From: JANXZS01 sp963797255
GTDB lineage: Bacteria; Acidobacteriota; Terriglobia; Terriglobales; Acidobacteriaceae
DNA length: 64,000 nt
Direction: 5' to 3'
Assembly: GCA_963797255.1 (NCBI GenBank)
Contig: CAWCOV010000030.1
Span: forward strand, 124,001-188,000
Under the pieces are notes generated by a model. That model had not been told where the DNA came from. It worked only from the letters and a program-made list of their open reading frames with translations, and made no database searches. Position 1 is the stretch's first letter. Every line of letters starts with the position of its first letter. Shown here in pieces: positions 8,382-17,866 of the stretch. The position numbers and the translations under genes were made by a program.

Positions 8382-11300
8382 TCAGGCGGGCCGCGATATT
8401 ACGTCGTCCGCTGGTGAATCCAGATCGTCCTGGTTCTCCCGGAATCGTCTCAACATCGTCAGCACCAGGGCTTCTACTTCCTGCGGCTGCACACTTGCCT
8501 TGGTCAAGAACTCGGTCGGCCCGAGTTGAAGTTGCTTGCGTTCAAAATCCATCACGTCGCGTGCTGAATACACGACGAGCAGAGTCTTGCTGAGCTCTTT
8601 TTGTTGGCGAAGCCAATCTACTACATTGAAGCCGTCGCCGTCAGGTAAAGATAAGTCCAGGATCATGAGATCCGGTGGGAACGATTCGCACAGTTCAATA
8701 GCGCGCCGTCTCGTCGAGGCATGCAGAATCTCAATGCCTGCCTGTTCAAACGTTGCCAGGATCACGCGGGCGAGGTCCTCATCGTCTTCTACAAGCAGCA
8801 CCCGGGCTTGCTCACGGGCTCCCCGCAACACGCGGGCAAGCTCCGTCAGCAGCGTGGATTCATCGAGAGGCTTCTGCAGCCAGCCATCTACTCGCTCAGG
8901 ATGCTCCGCGTTCTCAAGAGTGGGCCACACGCTCAGAACCACCACCGGGATATTCGTGGTCGCCTCGTCCTCTTTCAACATCTGTAAAGTCTGCCAACCA
9001 TTCTTTCCGTTCAACGAAACATCCAGAAGGATGGCTTCCAGCTGCAGATTCCGCGCCAGTGTCATCGTCTGTTCCGCGTTTTCCGCCTCCACAACTTTGT
9101 AGCCGTGCCGCGTCAGGTGTTCTGCCACCGTGCGTCTTGCTGGCGAGTTGCGGTCTGAGATCAGGATGGTGCCTTCACGAATGTCGCCTTCGGGAATAGG
9201 GGAGGAAGTCGTATCCGTCCGCTGACGGAAGGGCAGGTAGACGGAAAATGTTGTGCCCTGGTCGATATTGCGTTCCGCCCAGATCCGGCCGCTATGCTGA
9301 TGAATGATCGTCCTGCAGATCGCCAGGCCCAGGCCGGTGCCGCCTTTCTGACGAGAGTCGGAGGCATCGACTTGCTGGAATCGGTCGAAGATGGCTTCCA
9401 GCTTGTCCGCAGGAATTCCGCGTCCCTGGTCGATCACGCTCAGGGTTGCGCCGTCAGAGCCGGACTTGATCATGACTTTCACTACGGCGTTTTCCGGCGA
9501 GAACTTGATGGCGTTGCTCAGCAGGTTGGTGAGTACCTGCAACATGCGGTCCGGATCCGCTTCCACTGAGGCGGTGCCTGCTTCCATTACGAGATGAACG
9601 CCCGCCGCGTCTCCAACCGGGGCCATTGCGTCCATCGCGTTTTGCGCGATTTCGTTCAGCATCGTTCGCCGGAAGCTCAATGGGGAACGGCCGGACTGCA
9701 TGCGCTCCAGGTCGAGAATGTCGTTAATAAGCCGGACGAGCCGGTCCGAGTTACTGACTGCGATACGAAGCAGGTTGGAAGCCTTTTCGCTTACCTCGCC
9801 TACCAGCCCCGCGGATAAGAGGCCAAGCGCACCGCGGATGGAAGTCAGCGGCGTTCTGAGCTCGTGGCTCACCGTTGAAATAAACTCGTCCTTCATGCGA
9901 TCGAGTGCATAGCGCTGGCTGATGTCGCGGAAGCTCAGTACGCTGCCCACAACGCTTCCGCCCTCCTGCATGGAGGACACGGAAAACTCAACCGGGAATG
10001 ACGTTCCGTCGCTGCGGAAGAAGAGATCCTGACCGCTCGTTCCCTGCGGAGTGGAAAACGCCCGCATGGTAGGGAAGGACTCATTGGTATTGTCAGAGTT
10101 CGTGGAGGTCGGGCCTCGCCGCCCCATATGTACAACTTCCTGAACATGACACCCAATCAGGGAACCTTCTGACGCTCCCAGCATGATCTCTGCGGCCGGG
10201 TTTACAAAAATGACCACGCCATCGCGGTCCGTCCCAAAAACACCTTCGGCTACGGAATTCAGAATGAATTCCTTATGGCGATTCAGTTCGCGTAATTCGC
10301 CTTCCTGCGCTGAACGTGCCATGAACTGGCCAAGGGAGGCGCAAACCGTCTCTACCGTGGCCATCATTTCCGGATCTTCTTTCTGCTCCTGGTGACTAAA
10401 GAACTCAAGGACGGCGGTCACCTTGTTTCCTACTCTGACTGGAACTGCCCAGCCAGTTACCAAGCCTCCCGCCTGTGCCGCTTCCAGCCGGGAGAATGCC
10501 GGCTCCTTGCTCAGGTTCACCACCCATAGCGCATTGCGGGTGCCCCACACCCGACCGGGAAGGTCTTCACCGCGCTTGAGAACGCGTCCTGAATTCACCC
10601 GCCCAAACTCCTGGTAAGAACTCCCGGGGGCGTACCAGCCTGTGTGATAGCTGAGACGTTGCTGTTCCGCGTCTACCACCCAGATTGTGGCTGCGTCCCA
10701 TCCCAGGCTGCTGCCCAGGGATTCAAGCACTCTTGGCAAAGCCTGCTCCGGACGGGTGCTCTCGCCTACGAGTTGGGCAACTAGCAACTGCATGGCGAGT
10801 TGGCGTTCGCGCTGGCGTTCCTGGGTTACATCGCGGAAGAGGCAGCGGATGGAGACTGGCTCGCCCTCCTGCAGGCGGCAACTTAAACTGGCCTCCACTT
10901 CATTCAATCGTCCCATCGGCCCGTAGAACCGCATGTGGGCGCGCTCTACGCGCTCTCCCGTGAGCGCCCGGCGAAACAGCGCAGCAGCCGTCGCCTGGGT
11001 CTCAGGCGGAAAAGCGGATTCGAAGCTGATCAGGCTTTCGAACTCCTCTTTCGTAAGTCCGAAATGCGACTGCCACGAGGGATTTACATAGATATATCGC
11101 CCTCTCGGGCTAAGCGTTGCAATCATCTCGTTGGAGTTTTCGAACAGATCGCGATAGCGCTCCTGGCTCTCCTGCAAGGCGGTCTCGGCGCGCTTGGTCG
11201 CACTCATGTCCGTGCAGATAGCCAGTATCCCGGTAACTTCGCCGTGGGCCTCCCGAATGGCGGAAAGGTAAACCATCCCTGGAAAGACGGTCCCATCTTT

Positions 11301-11861
11301 CCGCTTGTAGGACATTTCAAAACCGCGAACGTGGTTGGACGGGATGCTGCTGACATATTCGAGGTAATTGCGCAGGGGATTGTTCGGATCGTCCGGCTCA
11401 GGCTCAAACTCGGAAGGCAGGTGGAGGGTCATCATCAACTCCCTGCCCGTTCGCTTGAGATCCCCTTCCACGCAGATATCTTCAAAACGCGCCCGGCCCA
11501 GCATCTCTTCGCTGGTGTAGCCCAGAATCCGTTCCGCGGATGGGTTGAACGCGGTAAACCTGCCCTGCAAATCAATTGCCAGGATCATCGGACCAGCCGA
11601 ATCCAGGATGGTTCGCTGCAGCACCGCCACGTCCGCTAGATCTTTGGAGTCGGAACGGAAGATGCGCCGCATCGCCGCAATGAGCATCAGGTTCAGGGCC
11701 GCTAATGAGCCGAACAGGAAGAACTCCTGCCGCATCCACTGCCGTCTGTTGAACGGAGCAGGATGATGCGCCGACACGTACACGTACGCTCCCGCGGATG
11801 AGACCACTATCGCCGACAGGATCGCAATTTTAAAAATCGGCCTGCTGCGGAGCCATGTCAT
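8382..11861 (-). CDS. Hybrid sensor histidine kinase (TM-PAS-PAS-GAF-PAS-HisKA-HATPase-REC-REC)
   Basis: A 1159-aa membrane-anchored sensor kinase. Two membrane helices lie at about 11-30 and 46-64. PAS domains follow at about 80-220 and 230-345, a GAF domain at about 365-515 and a third PAS at about 525-650. The dimerisation box SHELRTPLTSIRG carries the autophosphorylated His666. The ATPase domain has the N box (LLSNAIKFSPE), G1 box (DQGRGIP) and G2 box (GGTGLGLAI). Two receiver domains end the protein, with phospho-acceptors at about Asp947 and Asp1069. The N-terminal periplasmic loop is very short, so sensing is probably through the cytoplasmic PAS/GAF domains. It is the first gene of the kinase-regulator-HPt operon. 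No convincing Shine-Dalgarno precedes the ATG at 11861. The signal is unknown. Confidence 0.95.
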   Translation of the reverse strand: MTWLRSRPIFKIAILSAIVVSSAGAYVYVSAHHPAPFNRRQWMRQEFFLFGSLAALNLMLIAAMRRIFRSDSKDLADVAVLQRTILDSAGPMILAIDLQGRFTAFNPSAERILGYTSEEMLGRARFEDICVEGDLKRTGRELMMTLHLPSEFEPEPDDPNNPLRNYLEYVSSIPSNHVRGFEMSYKRKDGTVFPGMVYLSAIREAHGEVTGILAICTDMSATKRAETALQESQERYRDLFENSNEMIATLSPRGRYIYVNPSWQSHFGLTKEEFESLISFESAFPPETQATAAALFRRALTGERVERAHMRFYGPMGRLNEVEASLSCRLQEGEPVSIRCLFRDVTQERQRERQLAMQLLVAQLVGESTRPEQALPRVLESLGSSLGWDAATIWVVDAEQQRLSYHTGWYAPGSSYQEFGRVNSGRVLKRGEDLPGRVWGTRNALWVVNLSKEPAFSRLEAAQAGGLVTGWAVPVRVGNKVTAVLEFFSHQEQKEDPEMMATVETVCASLGQFMARSAQEGELRELNRHKEFILNSVAEGVFGTDRDGVVIFVNPAAEIMLGASEGSLIGCHVQEVVHMGRRGPTSTNSDNTNESFPTMRAFSTPQGTSGQDLFFRSDGTSFPVEFSVSSMQEGGSVVGSVLSFRDISQRYALDRMKDEFISTVSHELRTPLTSIRGALGLLSAGLVGEVSEKASNLLRIAVSNSDRLVRLINDILDLERMQSGRSPLSFRRTMLNEIAQNAMDAMAPVGDAAGVHLVMEAGTASVEADPDRMLQVLTNLLSNAIKFSPENAVVKVMIKSGSDGATLSVIDQGRGIPADKLEAIFDRFQQVDASDSRQKGGTGLGLAICRTIIHQHSGRIWAERNIDQGTTFSVYLPFRQRTDTTSSPIPEGDIREGTILISDRNSPARRTVAEHLTRHGYKVVEAENAEQTMTLARNLQLEAILLDVSLNGKNGWQTLQMLKEDEATTNIPVVVLSVWPTLENAEHPERVDGWLQKPLDESTLLTELARVLRGAREQARVLLVEDDEDLARVILATFEQAGIEILHASTRRRAIELCESFPPDLMILDLSLPDGDGFNVVDWLRQQKELSKTLLVVYSARDVMDFERKQLQLGPTEFLTKASVQPQEVEALVLTMLRRFRENQDDLDSPADDVISRPA

Positions 11862-12212
11862 GTTGAACTTTCTTACACACTACGGGGCAAAGGAAACCAA
11901 GGCTGCAACAACGCAGCAATCGTGCTTAAGTCATTAAATGCAGAGCAGCTTTTACCTTCTTGTTGGGCAGATTATACGTGCAAGATGCCCAAGTATCGAG
12001 GCGTTTTGTAAGCCATTGTTTCTTAGAGAGTTATTCACTAAGGTTCACACTCGCGCCAGAAAAATGCATAACGGGCAAACAAATCACGGTCGCATGCGGC
12101 CTGGCGGCCACGGCAAATGCCAAGGGCCGAAACCGGCATCCCGGTTTCGGCCCTTGGGGTTACATAATCGCGAAAATGTAACCCCAGAAAATCAGCACTT
12201 TTCGACGCTTAA
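11862..12212. other. Gene-free stretch between the hybrid kinase and the DHS-like gene
   Basis: A 351-bp stretch without a credible ORF. It must hold the promoter of the leftward kinase operon at its left end and the transcript end of the leftward DHS-like gene at its right end. The right part carries two adjacent strong hairpins (12120-12185), listed separately. The middle is locally AT-richer than its neighbours and I see nothing else in it. Confidence 0.6.
12120..12185. terminator. Two adjoining strong hairpins downstream of the DHS-like gene
   Basis: The first hairpin has perfect 17-bp arms at 12120-12136 and 12141-12157 with a 4-nt loop (left arm CCAAGGGCCGAAACCGG). The second has 10-bp arms at 12156-12165 (GGGGTTACAT) and 12176-12185 with a 10-nt loop. 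They share two bases, so the full stems cannot both form at once. They lie 28 bp after the stop of the leftward DHS-like gene, which suits a transcript end, but neither strand shows a clear T tract. A dispersed palindromic repeat or a cruciform is an alternative. Confidence 0.55.
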
Positions 12213-13274
12213 TTACGCGTTAACTGGCTCCAGCAGATTCGCCCATCGCCGCTCCAGACGGCCCTCCTGAGCGTTTTTGTGGTACGCATACCCCGCAATC
12301 AGCGGTAAAGCCAAAGTAGCTTCGCTGTACACCATTTGCTCAAAAGTAGTGTCCACCTTGCCCCACGAACTCGCCTCTTTTAGTGTGCTGGAGCTCAACG
12401 CGCCGTCGCGAACATCAGCTACCGTGATTTGAATCGCGTACTTGTGCATGGGCGCATCCGTCCCCAGAATTTCCGCCGCGACTACGATGTCCTGCGCAAA
12501 ATTCTTGGGAACCCCGCCGCCGATCATCAGCAAGCCAGTCGTGGGGTTGGCGATCTTCAGCTGGGTGATCTCGTAGAAGTCCTTCGCCGAATCGATGGAT
12601 ACTTTGGGCTGATTTTGACGCGCATGCTGGTGGGCCACCAGGCCGAATCCGGCCGAGCAATCGCTGAATGCCGGGCAGAAAATCGGCACGTCCTTCTCGT
12701 AAGCTGCGAGCACAATCGAATCCACGCCGCCCTTCGCCGGAGTCTTGCCCTGATCGACAAGATAGGCGCCCATTGCGCGAATGAATTCGCGGGAACTGTA
12801 AGGACGAGGATCGAGTGAATTCGCGATCTGGTGCGTAGTTTCGTCACAATGCCGCAGCTCTTCTTCGTCGATCAGCGTGTCGTAAATGCGATCGATCATG
12901 AGCTCGCGCAGTGTGGCGTCTTCAGTGCCCTGCTTGTACAACTCATCGGCAATGTAGTGCTTGAAGCCAAGGGCTTCAAAGAAATCCTGGTCAACGATGT
13001 TGGCTCCCGTCGAAACAACCGCGTCCACCATGTTGTTGCGGATCAGGTCGACAAAGATCTGCTTGAGTCCGGCGCTGATGAGCGATCCGGCAAGGCAGAG
13101 GATGACGCCGCATTCCTGGTCGCGGAGCATGCGCTCATAAATTGACGCGGCCCGGGCAAGATCACGGGAGCTATAGGCCATGGATTGCATGGCATCGACC
13201 AGGGCTACGACATTGTGTTGCTTGATGTCGATGTGCTGAATGGGAGTTGTGAGAAGTTCGCGTTTCGTTGGCAT
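12213..13274 (-). CDS. Deoxyhypusine synthase family protein (probable homospermidine-synthase-like)
   Basis: A 353-aa member of the deoxyhypusine synthase superfamily, NAD-dependent enzymes that transfer the aminobutyl group of spermidine. The segment IGGGVPKNFAQD keeps the catalytic lysine (Lys257), and SSWGKVDTTFEQMVYSEATLALPL matches the conserved C-terminal block. Bacteria lack eIF5A, so bacterial members are thought to act in polyamine metabolism, for example forming homospermidine; the substrate here is an inference. It is transcribed alone leftward from an ATG at 13274, divergent from the S1/P1 nuclease gene. Confidence 0.88.
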   Translation of the reverse strand: MPTKRELLTTPIQHIDIKQHNVVALVDAMQSMAYSSRDLARAASIYERMLRDQECGVILCLAGSLISAGLKQIFVDLIRNNMVDAVVSTGANIVDQDFFEALGFKHYIADELYKQGTEDATLRELMIDRIYDTLIDEEELRHCDETTHQIANSLDPRPYSSREFIRAMGAYLVDQGKTPAKGGVDSIVLAAYEKDVPIFCPAFSDCSAGFGLVAHQHARQNQPKVSIDSAKDFYEITQLKIANPTTGLLMIGGGVPKNFAQDIVVAAEILGTDAPMHKYAIQITVADVRDGALSSSTLKEASSWGKVDTTFEQMVYSEATLALPLIAGYAYHKNAQEGRLERRWANLLEPVNA

Positions 13275-13406
13275 GGCAACCTCAAGGATACCAAAGTGAC
13301 CTGCGGCATTACGCCAGAAACTCTGTAAATTTCTGCTGCTTTGCCGTCGATTTGTAAGTGGTTGTCACAGCGGTTATTCCTGGTCACTGGTTATACTCGC
13401 CTTAAC

Positions 13407-14375
13407 ATGACATACATTCCTGCTTCCTTCCTGCGTCGCGCGGTCGCGGCACTTCTGCTTCCTCTTATTGCTGTACCGCAGTCCTTCGCATGGGGCAATG
13501 ACGGCCACCGCATGGTGAATCAGCTTGCCGCAGAAAAGCTGCCTGCGGATATGCCCGCGTTTTTTCGCACGCCGGATGCGATTGCCGAGATCACTTACCT
13601 TGGACCTGAACCGGATCGCTGGCGCTCGCCCGCAGAGCCTGAACTTGTCGCGGCACAGGCTCCGGAGCATTTCATCGACCTGGAATTAGCAGATCGCCTC
13701 GGGACTTTGCCGCGAAAGCGGTTTGACTACATCGCGGCGCTGGCGGTTTTGCAGGCAGCGCATCCCGAACTTGCTCTGAAGCCGGAAAAGGTGGGACTGC
13801 AGCCATATGTCACCACGGAAGTTTACGAGCGGCTGAAGGCGGCGATGCGTGAGTATCGAGCGCTCTCCGCCGATCATAAAGATGTGAAGCCGGTGGAGCA
13901 GGCAATCCTTTTCTATGCTGGATGGCTGGGCCACTATGTAGGCGACGGTGCGATGCCGCTGCACGTGACGGTGAATTATGACGGCTGGGTGGTTGGCGAT
14001 AATCCGAATGGCTATACCACGCAAAAAGGCATCCACGCCCTATTCGAATCAACCTTCGTAGCGGCGAATATCAAGGCAGCGGCTGTGAGCCCGTTGATGA
14101 CTGGGCCGCAGGTGTTGACGGATCCCTTCACTGACTACGTGGCCTATCTCCGCCGCTCTGGTACGCAGATCGAGCGCCTCTACCAGTTGGAGAAGGCGCA
14201 TGGATTCGAAGGGGCAGGTACTACGGAGTCCCGCGAGTTTACCGAAGCTCGGCTGGCTGCAGCTGCGAGCATGTTGCGGGACATGATTTATACAGCATGG
14301 TTGGAGAGCGCGAAGCCGGTGCCGGACTGGCATGCGCAGCCCAAACAGGAGACGCCGCAAAAACCTGTGAACTAG
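13407..14375 (+). CDS. Secreted S1/P1-type nuclease
   Basis: A predicted extracellular zinc-dependent single-strand nuclease of 322 aa, starting at the ATG at 13407; an upstream in-frame start at 13341 would give an unlikely leader. The signal peptide ends in QSFA just before WGNDGHRMVN. In this family the mature N-terminal Trp itself binds zinc, so cleavage directly before the Trp fits well. Other zinc ligands are visible in PEHFIDLE and GHYVGDGAMPLHVTVNYDGW. It ends with a Pro/Gln/Lys-rich tail. It overlaps the convergent DUF2062 gene by 4 bp. Confidence 0.88.
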   Translation: MTYIPASFLRRAVAALLLPLIAVPQSFAWGNDGHRMVNQLAAEKLPADMPAFFRTPDAIAEITYLGPEPDRWRSPAEPELVAAQAPEHFIDLELADRLGTLPRKRFDYIAALAVLQAAHPELALKPEKVGLQPYVTTEVYERLKAAMREYRALSADHKDVKPVEQAILFYAGWLGHYVGDGAMPLHVTVNYDGWVVGDNPNGYTTQKGIHALFESTFVAANIKAAAVSPLMTGPQVLTDPFTDYVAYLRRSGTQIERLYQLEKAHGFEGAGTTESREFTEARLAAAASMLRDMIYTAWLESAKPVPDWHAQPKQETPQKPVN

Positions 14376-14905
14376 CCGCTGACATCCGAAGGCAGGGATT
14401 CCCGTGCCGAGCCAGGAAGTATGACTGTGCGCTGTCCGGAGTTGGGACGACGAAAATTGATGCGTCGAAGCACTTCTCGCAAAACTAGCGTTAGCAGCAG
14501 GCACACTATCGGGGCAACAAGCGCCCATCCCACAATTGCGTGCCACTGTAAGGTCCAGAACTGTCTCACCAACTGATCTGGATTGCTTTTGATCATTGCC
14601 GTCATCTGTTCTACGGATGGCAGCGACCGATGATCGTTAAAGAGTTTCGCACCGAGCCGGATGAATGGAATGAGAAGCACGAACTGAAGTGGAAACGCCA
14701 GGTAGTTGCCGAAAATGATTGCCGGCAAATTGAGCCCAAATGCCAGAGCAACAATCGTGCAGAGGACAGTGGTAATGCCCATGACCGGGAAGCAACTGAT
14801 GCAGATTCCGAGAGCCAGCGAGAGAGCCAGCTTGCTGGGCGTTACGCCCTGACGCACGAGATTGAGAAACGGCGAAGTGACCCTGCGATGAAAATATCCC
14901 GGCAT
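14372..14905 (-). CDS. DUF2062 domain membrane protein
   Basis: A membrane protein of about 177 aa. The conserved DUF2062 pattern is visible: an RR pair near the N terminus, VRQGVTPSKLALSLALGICISCFPVMG, then two hydrophobic hairpins and a C-terminal membrane segment. The ATG at 14905 is chosen because GGTTGGAA precedes it; a GTG at 14983 would add 26 non-conserved residues. The function is unknown. It lies downstream of the nucleoside-salvage operon on the same strand, but with a 160-bp gap, so cotranscription is doubtful. Confidence 0.8.
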   Translation of the reverse strand: MPGYFHRRVTSPFLNLVRQGVTPSKLALSLALGICISCFPVMGITTVLCTIVALAFGLNLPAIIFGNYLAFPLQFVLLIPFIRLGAKLFNDHRSLPSVEQMTAMIKSNPDQLVRQFWTLQWHAIVGWALVAPIVCLLLTLVLREVLRRINFRRPNSGQRTVILPGSARESLPSDVSG

Positions 14906-15065
14906 TGATTCCAACCTGACTCGATTACTGCTTCCCTTGGCTTCGATGAGAATAATGCCCAAGCGGGTCACTAATTTTGACACTCACTAGTCACAAAAGG
15001 TGAGCGGATCAACATTGATTGTCACGGAGGAGAATCAAGAAGCGAGACAACTGAGCGCGGTGAGG

Positions 15066-15734
15066 CTAATTCTTGGTCGCAACTGCCTGAGTTAAGAGAT
15101 TACGACGTCGAAGTTCCGCAAGCACCTGCTCCAGCAGCCAATCTAACGACGTGGTGCCGTCAAGAACGAGTCCTGCGTGCTGAGCGGATGGCCTGACATA
15201 CTTCTCTGCCATGGGCCGAACGGTCTCGGCGTATTGGGTGGCAACGGATTCGGGCGTGCGTCCGCGTTCGCGAACATCGCGGGCCAGCCTTCGCGTAAAG
15301 CAGATGTCGTCGGGCGTGTCCACGTAGACGGCGAGATCGTAGAGAGGGCGAAGGTTGTCGTAGTGGAGCGCAAAGATGCCATCCACTACCAGCGCACGGC
15401 CGGGTTCGATTCGCTCGGTTTGGTTGAGCACGCGGCAGTGGGTTGAAAAATCATAGAGGGGCCGGTCAATGGCTTGCCCCTTCGCCAACTCTCCTATATG
15501 TTTTGCGAGCAGATCCGATTCGAGCATTTCGGGATCGTCGAAATCCTGCTGACTACGTTGCTCGGGAGGAAGGTGCGACAGGTCGCGATAATAATGGTCC
15601 AGCGGAAAGTGAGTCCCTGAAAGTATGCGGGCAAGTTCCCGTGCGACCGAGGTCTTGCCGGAACCGGAACATCCGCCAACGCCGACGACGAGCGGTGCGG
15701 AAGGCTGCGGAATTACTTCGGAAAATTCGCTCAT
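15066..15734 (-). CDS. udk: Uridine kinase family protein
   Basis: A 222-aa P-loop kinase that phosphorylates uridine/cytidine (inferred from family and operon). It shows the Walker A motif GCSGSGKTS, the DHYYRDLS region typical of uridine kinases, FDDPEMLESDLL, the substrate segment RPLYDFSTHCR and the lid TRRLARDVRERGR. Its start overlaps the end of the purine nucleoside phosphorylase gene by one base at 15734, so the two are translationally coupled. It is the last gene of the nucleoside-salvage operon. Confidence 0.93.
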   Translation of the reverse strand: MSEFSEVIPQPSAPLVVGVGGCSGSGKTSVARELARILSGTHFPLDHYYRDLSHLPPEQRSQQDFDDPEMLESDLLAKHIGELAKGQAIDRPLYDFSTHCRVLNQTERIEPGRALVVDGIFALHYDNLRPLYDLAVYVDTPDDICFTRRLARDVRERGRTPESVATQYAETVRPMAEKYVRPSAQHAGLVLDGTTSLDWLLEQVLAELRRRNLLTQAVATKN

Positions 15735-16579
15735 CAGGGTGCCTCGGACTTAGCAGCGATCTCGGGCAGCAAGGCAGCGATCAAACTGCCAAGCTGTTCC
15801 TGTACGCGCCGTCCCGTGTCCATCACTTCTTCATGCTGAATCTTTTCGTTGAGGACTCCTGCTGCCATGTTGGTGACGCAGGAAATTCCGAGAACCTCAA
15901 TACCCATATGACGTGCGACGATTACCTCATGCACGGTGGACATGCCAACGAGGTCGGCTCCCATGGTTCGAAAAGCTTTGATTTCAGAGGGTGTTTCATA
16001 GCTTGGCCCGCTGACGCAAATGTAGACGCCCTGGGGTATGGAGAAGCCAGCCTTATCCGCGATGGTTTCTGCCAGGGTTCTCAGGCGGAGCGAATAGGCC
16101 TCCGTCATGTCGAAGAAGCGAGCACCGAGACGCGGATCATTGGGGCCGATGAGGGGATTGGAGCCAGTGAAATTGATGTGATCGGAGATGAGAACAAGAT
16201 CGCCCTGCCGCATGTCGCGTCGAATGCCGCCCGCTGCATTTGTAACGATTACTGTATTAATTCCCAGGCAGCCGAGAACGCGCATGGGAAAGGTGACTTG
16301 TTCCGGCGTGTATCCCTCGTAGGCGTGCACGCGGCCCTGCATGATTGCGAGCGGGACGCCGTTCAACTTTCCGACAACGAGTCTTCCGCTGTGCCCTTCC
16401 ACGGTGGATTGGGGGAAGTTGGGAATGTCTGCATAGGGGACGGTGACGGGGACCTCGATGAGATCGGCGATTCCACCCAACCCTGAGCCAAGGACGACTG
16501 CGATCTTCGGAGTCACAGAAATCCGGCTGCGCAGAAACGTGGCTGCTTCGTTTGCACGTTCAAAGAGGTCGGTGCTCAC
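15734..16579 (-). CDS. punA: Purine nucleoside phosphorylase (trimeric type)
   Basis: Phosphorolyses inosine/guanosine and their deoxy forms to base and (deoxy)ribose-1-phosphate. At 281 aa it is the size of the trimeric PNP/MTAP class. Visible signatures are VVLGSGLGG (phosphate loop), VEGHSGRLV, GRVHAYEGY, TNAAGG, SGPSYETPSEIKAF and GADLVGMSTVHEVIVARHMG. The start is GTG at 16579, preceded by a strong AAAGGAG site. It sits between the nucleoside transporter and uridine kinase genes. Confidence 0.95.
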   Translation of the reverse strand: MSTDLFERANEAATFLRSRISVTPKIAVVLGSGLGGIADLIEVPVTVPYADIPNFPQSTVEGHSGRLVVGKLNGVPLAIMQGRVHAYEGYTPEQVTFPMRVLGCLGINTVIVTNAAGGIRRDMRQGDLVLISDHINFTGSNPLIGPNDPRLGARFFDMTEAYSLRLRTLAETIADKAGFSIPQGVYICVSGPSYETPSEIKAFRTMGADLVGMSTVHEVIVARHMGIEVLGISCVTNMAAGVLNEKIQHEEVMDTGRRVQEQLGSLIAALLPEIAAKSEAP

Positions 16580-16596
16580 ATTCTCCTTTCAAGTTG

Positions 16597-17835
16597 CTAA
16601 CGCATCAAGACACTGACAATCGATGCAGACATAAGGTTCGCCATGGTTCCGGCGAGCATTGCACGCAGGCCAAGTCGGGCAAGATCATTGCGCCGCGTTG
16701 GTGCCAATGCGCCGATGCCGCCAATCTGCATGCCGATGGAACTCAGATTCGCAAAGCCGCAAAGAGCGAACGTGGCAATGGTAAACGACCGCATGTCCAT
16801 TGCCGCCTTTTGCGCTCCCAGCATGGAGTAGGCGACCAGTTCATTGACGACCATGCGCGTTCCTAAAAGGTTTCCGACGAGGCGCGCGTCGCGCCATGGA
16901 ATCCCGATGAGCCACGCAATCGGCGCAAAGAAGAACCCCAGGATCGCGTTGAGTGAAGAAGGGAAGGGAATGTGGTGCGCGCCCAGCAAATTATGCGCTC
17001 CGCCGAGGATTCCATTGATCAACGCCACCAGCGCTAGGAACGAGATCAACATGATGGCTACGTTAAACGCTAATTGTCCGCCATCAATCGTGCCGCGAGC
17101 GACCGCACCGAGCAGATTTTCTTCTTTGTGCTCTTCCGATTTTGGCATCACGACCGTACCTTCGGTCGCAGGGACTTCTGTTTCCGGAACAAGCATTTTC
17201 GAGATTAAGATAGTTCCCGGCGCGGTCATGATTACTGCCGCCAGAAGATGCTGCGCTTCAATTCCATACAGGATGTAGGCTGCCATGATGCCGCCGGAGA
17301 CGTGTGCCATTCCGCTGGTCATGATGGTCATGAGTTCCGAAGTTGTTGCGCCGGAAAGAAACGGCCGGATGGTAAGCGGTGCTTCTGTCTGCCCCATGAA
17401 GATGCTGGCAGCGACATTCAGGCTCTCTGCGCCGCTGATCTTCATGGTTGCCTGCATGACGCGCGCGAAGAAGCGGATGACTAGCTGCATAACTCCGATG
17501 TGATAAAGAACCGCGAAGAATGCAGAGATGAAAATGATGGTCGGGAGTACCTGGAAGGCGAAGATCATTCCGAGGTTCGAATGCTGTTTGCCGAGTTCTC
17601 CGAACACCATTTCCGACCCTACAAATGCGTAGGCGAGAAGACGATTAATGCCGGCGCCGGCTTTTGCGAGCAGGATTCGTCCCAGTTCAAAACGAAGAAC
17701 GAGGATTGCGAAGAGGATCTGTAATCCGAGGCCCCACGCCACAGTGCGCCAACGGATGGCCCGGCGATTCGTTGAAAATGTCCATGCCAGGAGCAGCATG
17801 GTCAACAGCCCCAGAATCCCGGTAAATCGTCCCAA
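16597..17835 (-). CDS. Concentrative nucleoside transporter, NupC/CNT family
   Basis: A 412-aa inner-membrane symporter that imports nucleosides with protons or sodium. It has many hydrophobic segments, the conserved GQTEAPLTIRPF segment (residues binding nucleoside in CNT proteins) and the C-terminal signature block CGFANLSSIGMQIGGIGALAP. The start appears to be TTG at 17835, preceded by GAGGGAG. It is cotranscribed with salvage enzymes on both sides and would supply their substrates. Confidence 0.95.
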   Translation of the reverse strand: MGRFTGILGLLTMLLLAWTFSTNRRAIRWRTVAWGLGLQILFAILVLRFELGRILLAKAGAGINRLLAYAFVGSEMVFGELGKQHSNLGMIFAFQVLPTIIFISAFFAVLYHIGVMQLVIRFFARVMQATMKISGAESLNVAASIFMGQTEAPLTIRPFLSGATTSELMTIMTSGMAHVSGGIMAAYILYGIEAQHLLAAVIMTAPGTILISKMLVPETEVPATEGTVVMPKSEEHKEENLLGAVARGTIDGGQLAFNVAIMLISFLALVALINGILGGAHNLLGAHHIPFPSSLNAILGFFFAPIAWLIGIPWRDARLVGNLLGTRMVVNELVAYSMLGAQKAAMDMRSFTIATFALCGFANLSSIGMQIGGIGALAPTRRNDLARLGLRAMLAGTMANLMSASIVSVLMR

Positions 17836-17866
17836 AACTTACTCCCTCTCGCGCGGCGCGAAAATG

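Noticed and set aside
11880..11930. GGGGCAAAGG...ACGCAG segment resembling a c-di-GMP-I riboswitch
   Set aside because: Only short matches to the consensus; it is on the strand opposite to the adjacent kinase gene, and no rightward gene follows it closely.
15443..16486. 347-codon plus-strand open frame
   Set aside because: It is antisense to udk and punA, both of which carry complete catalytic motifs.
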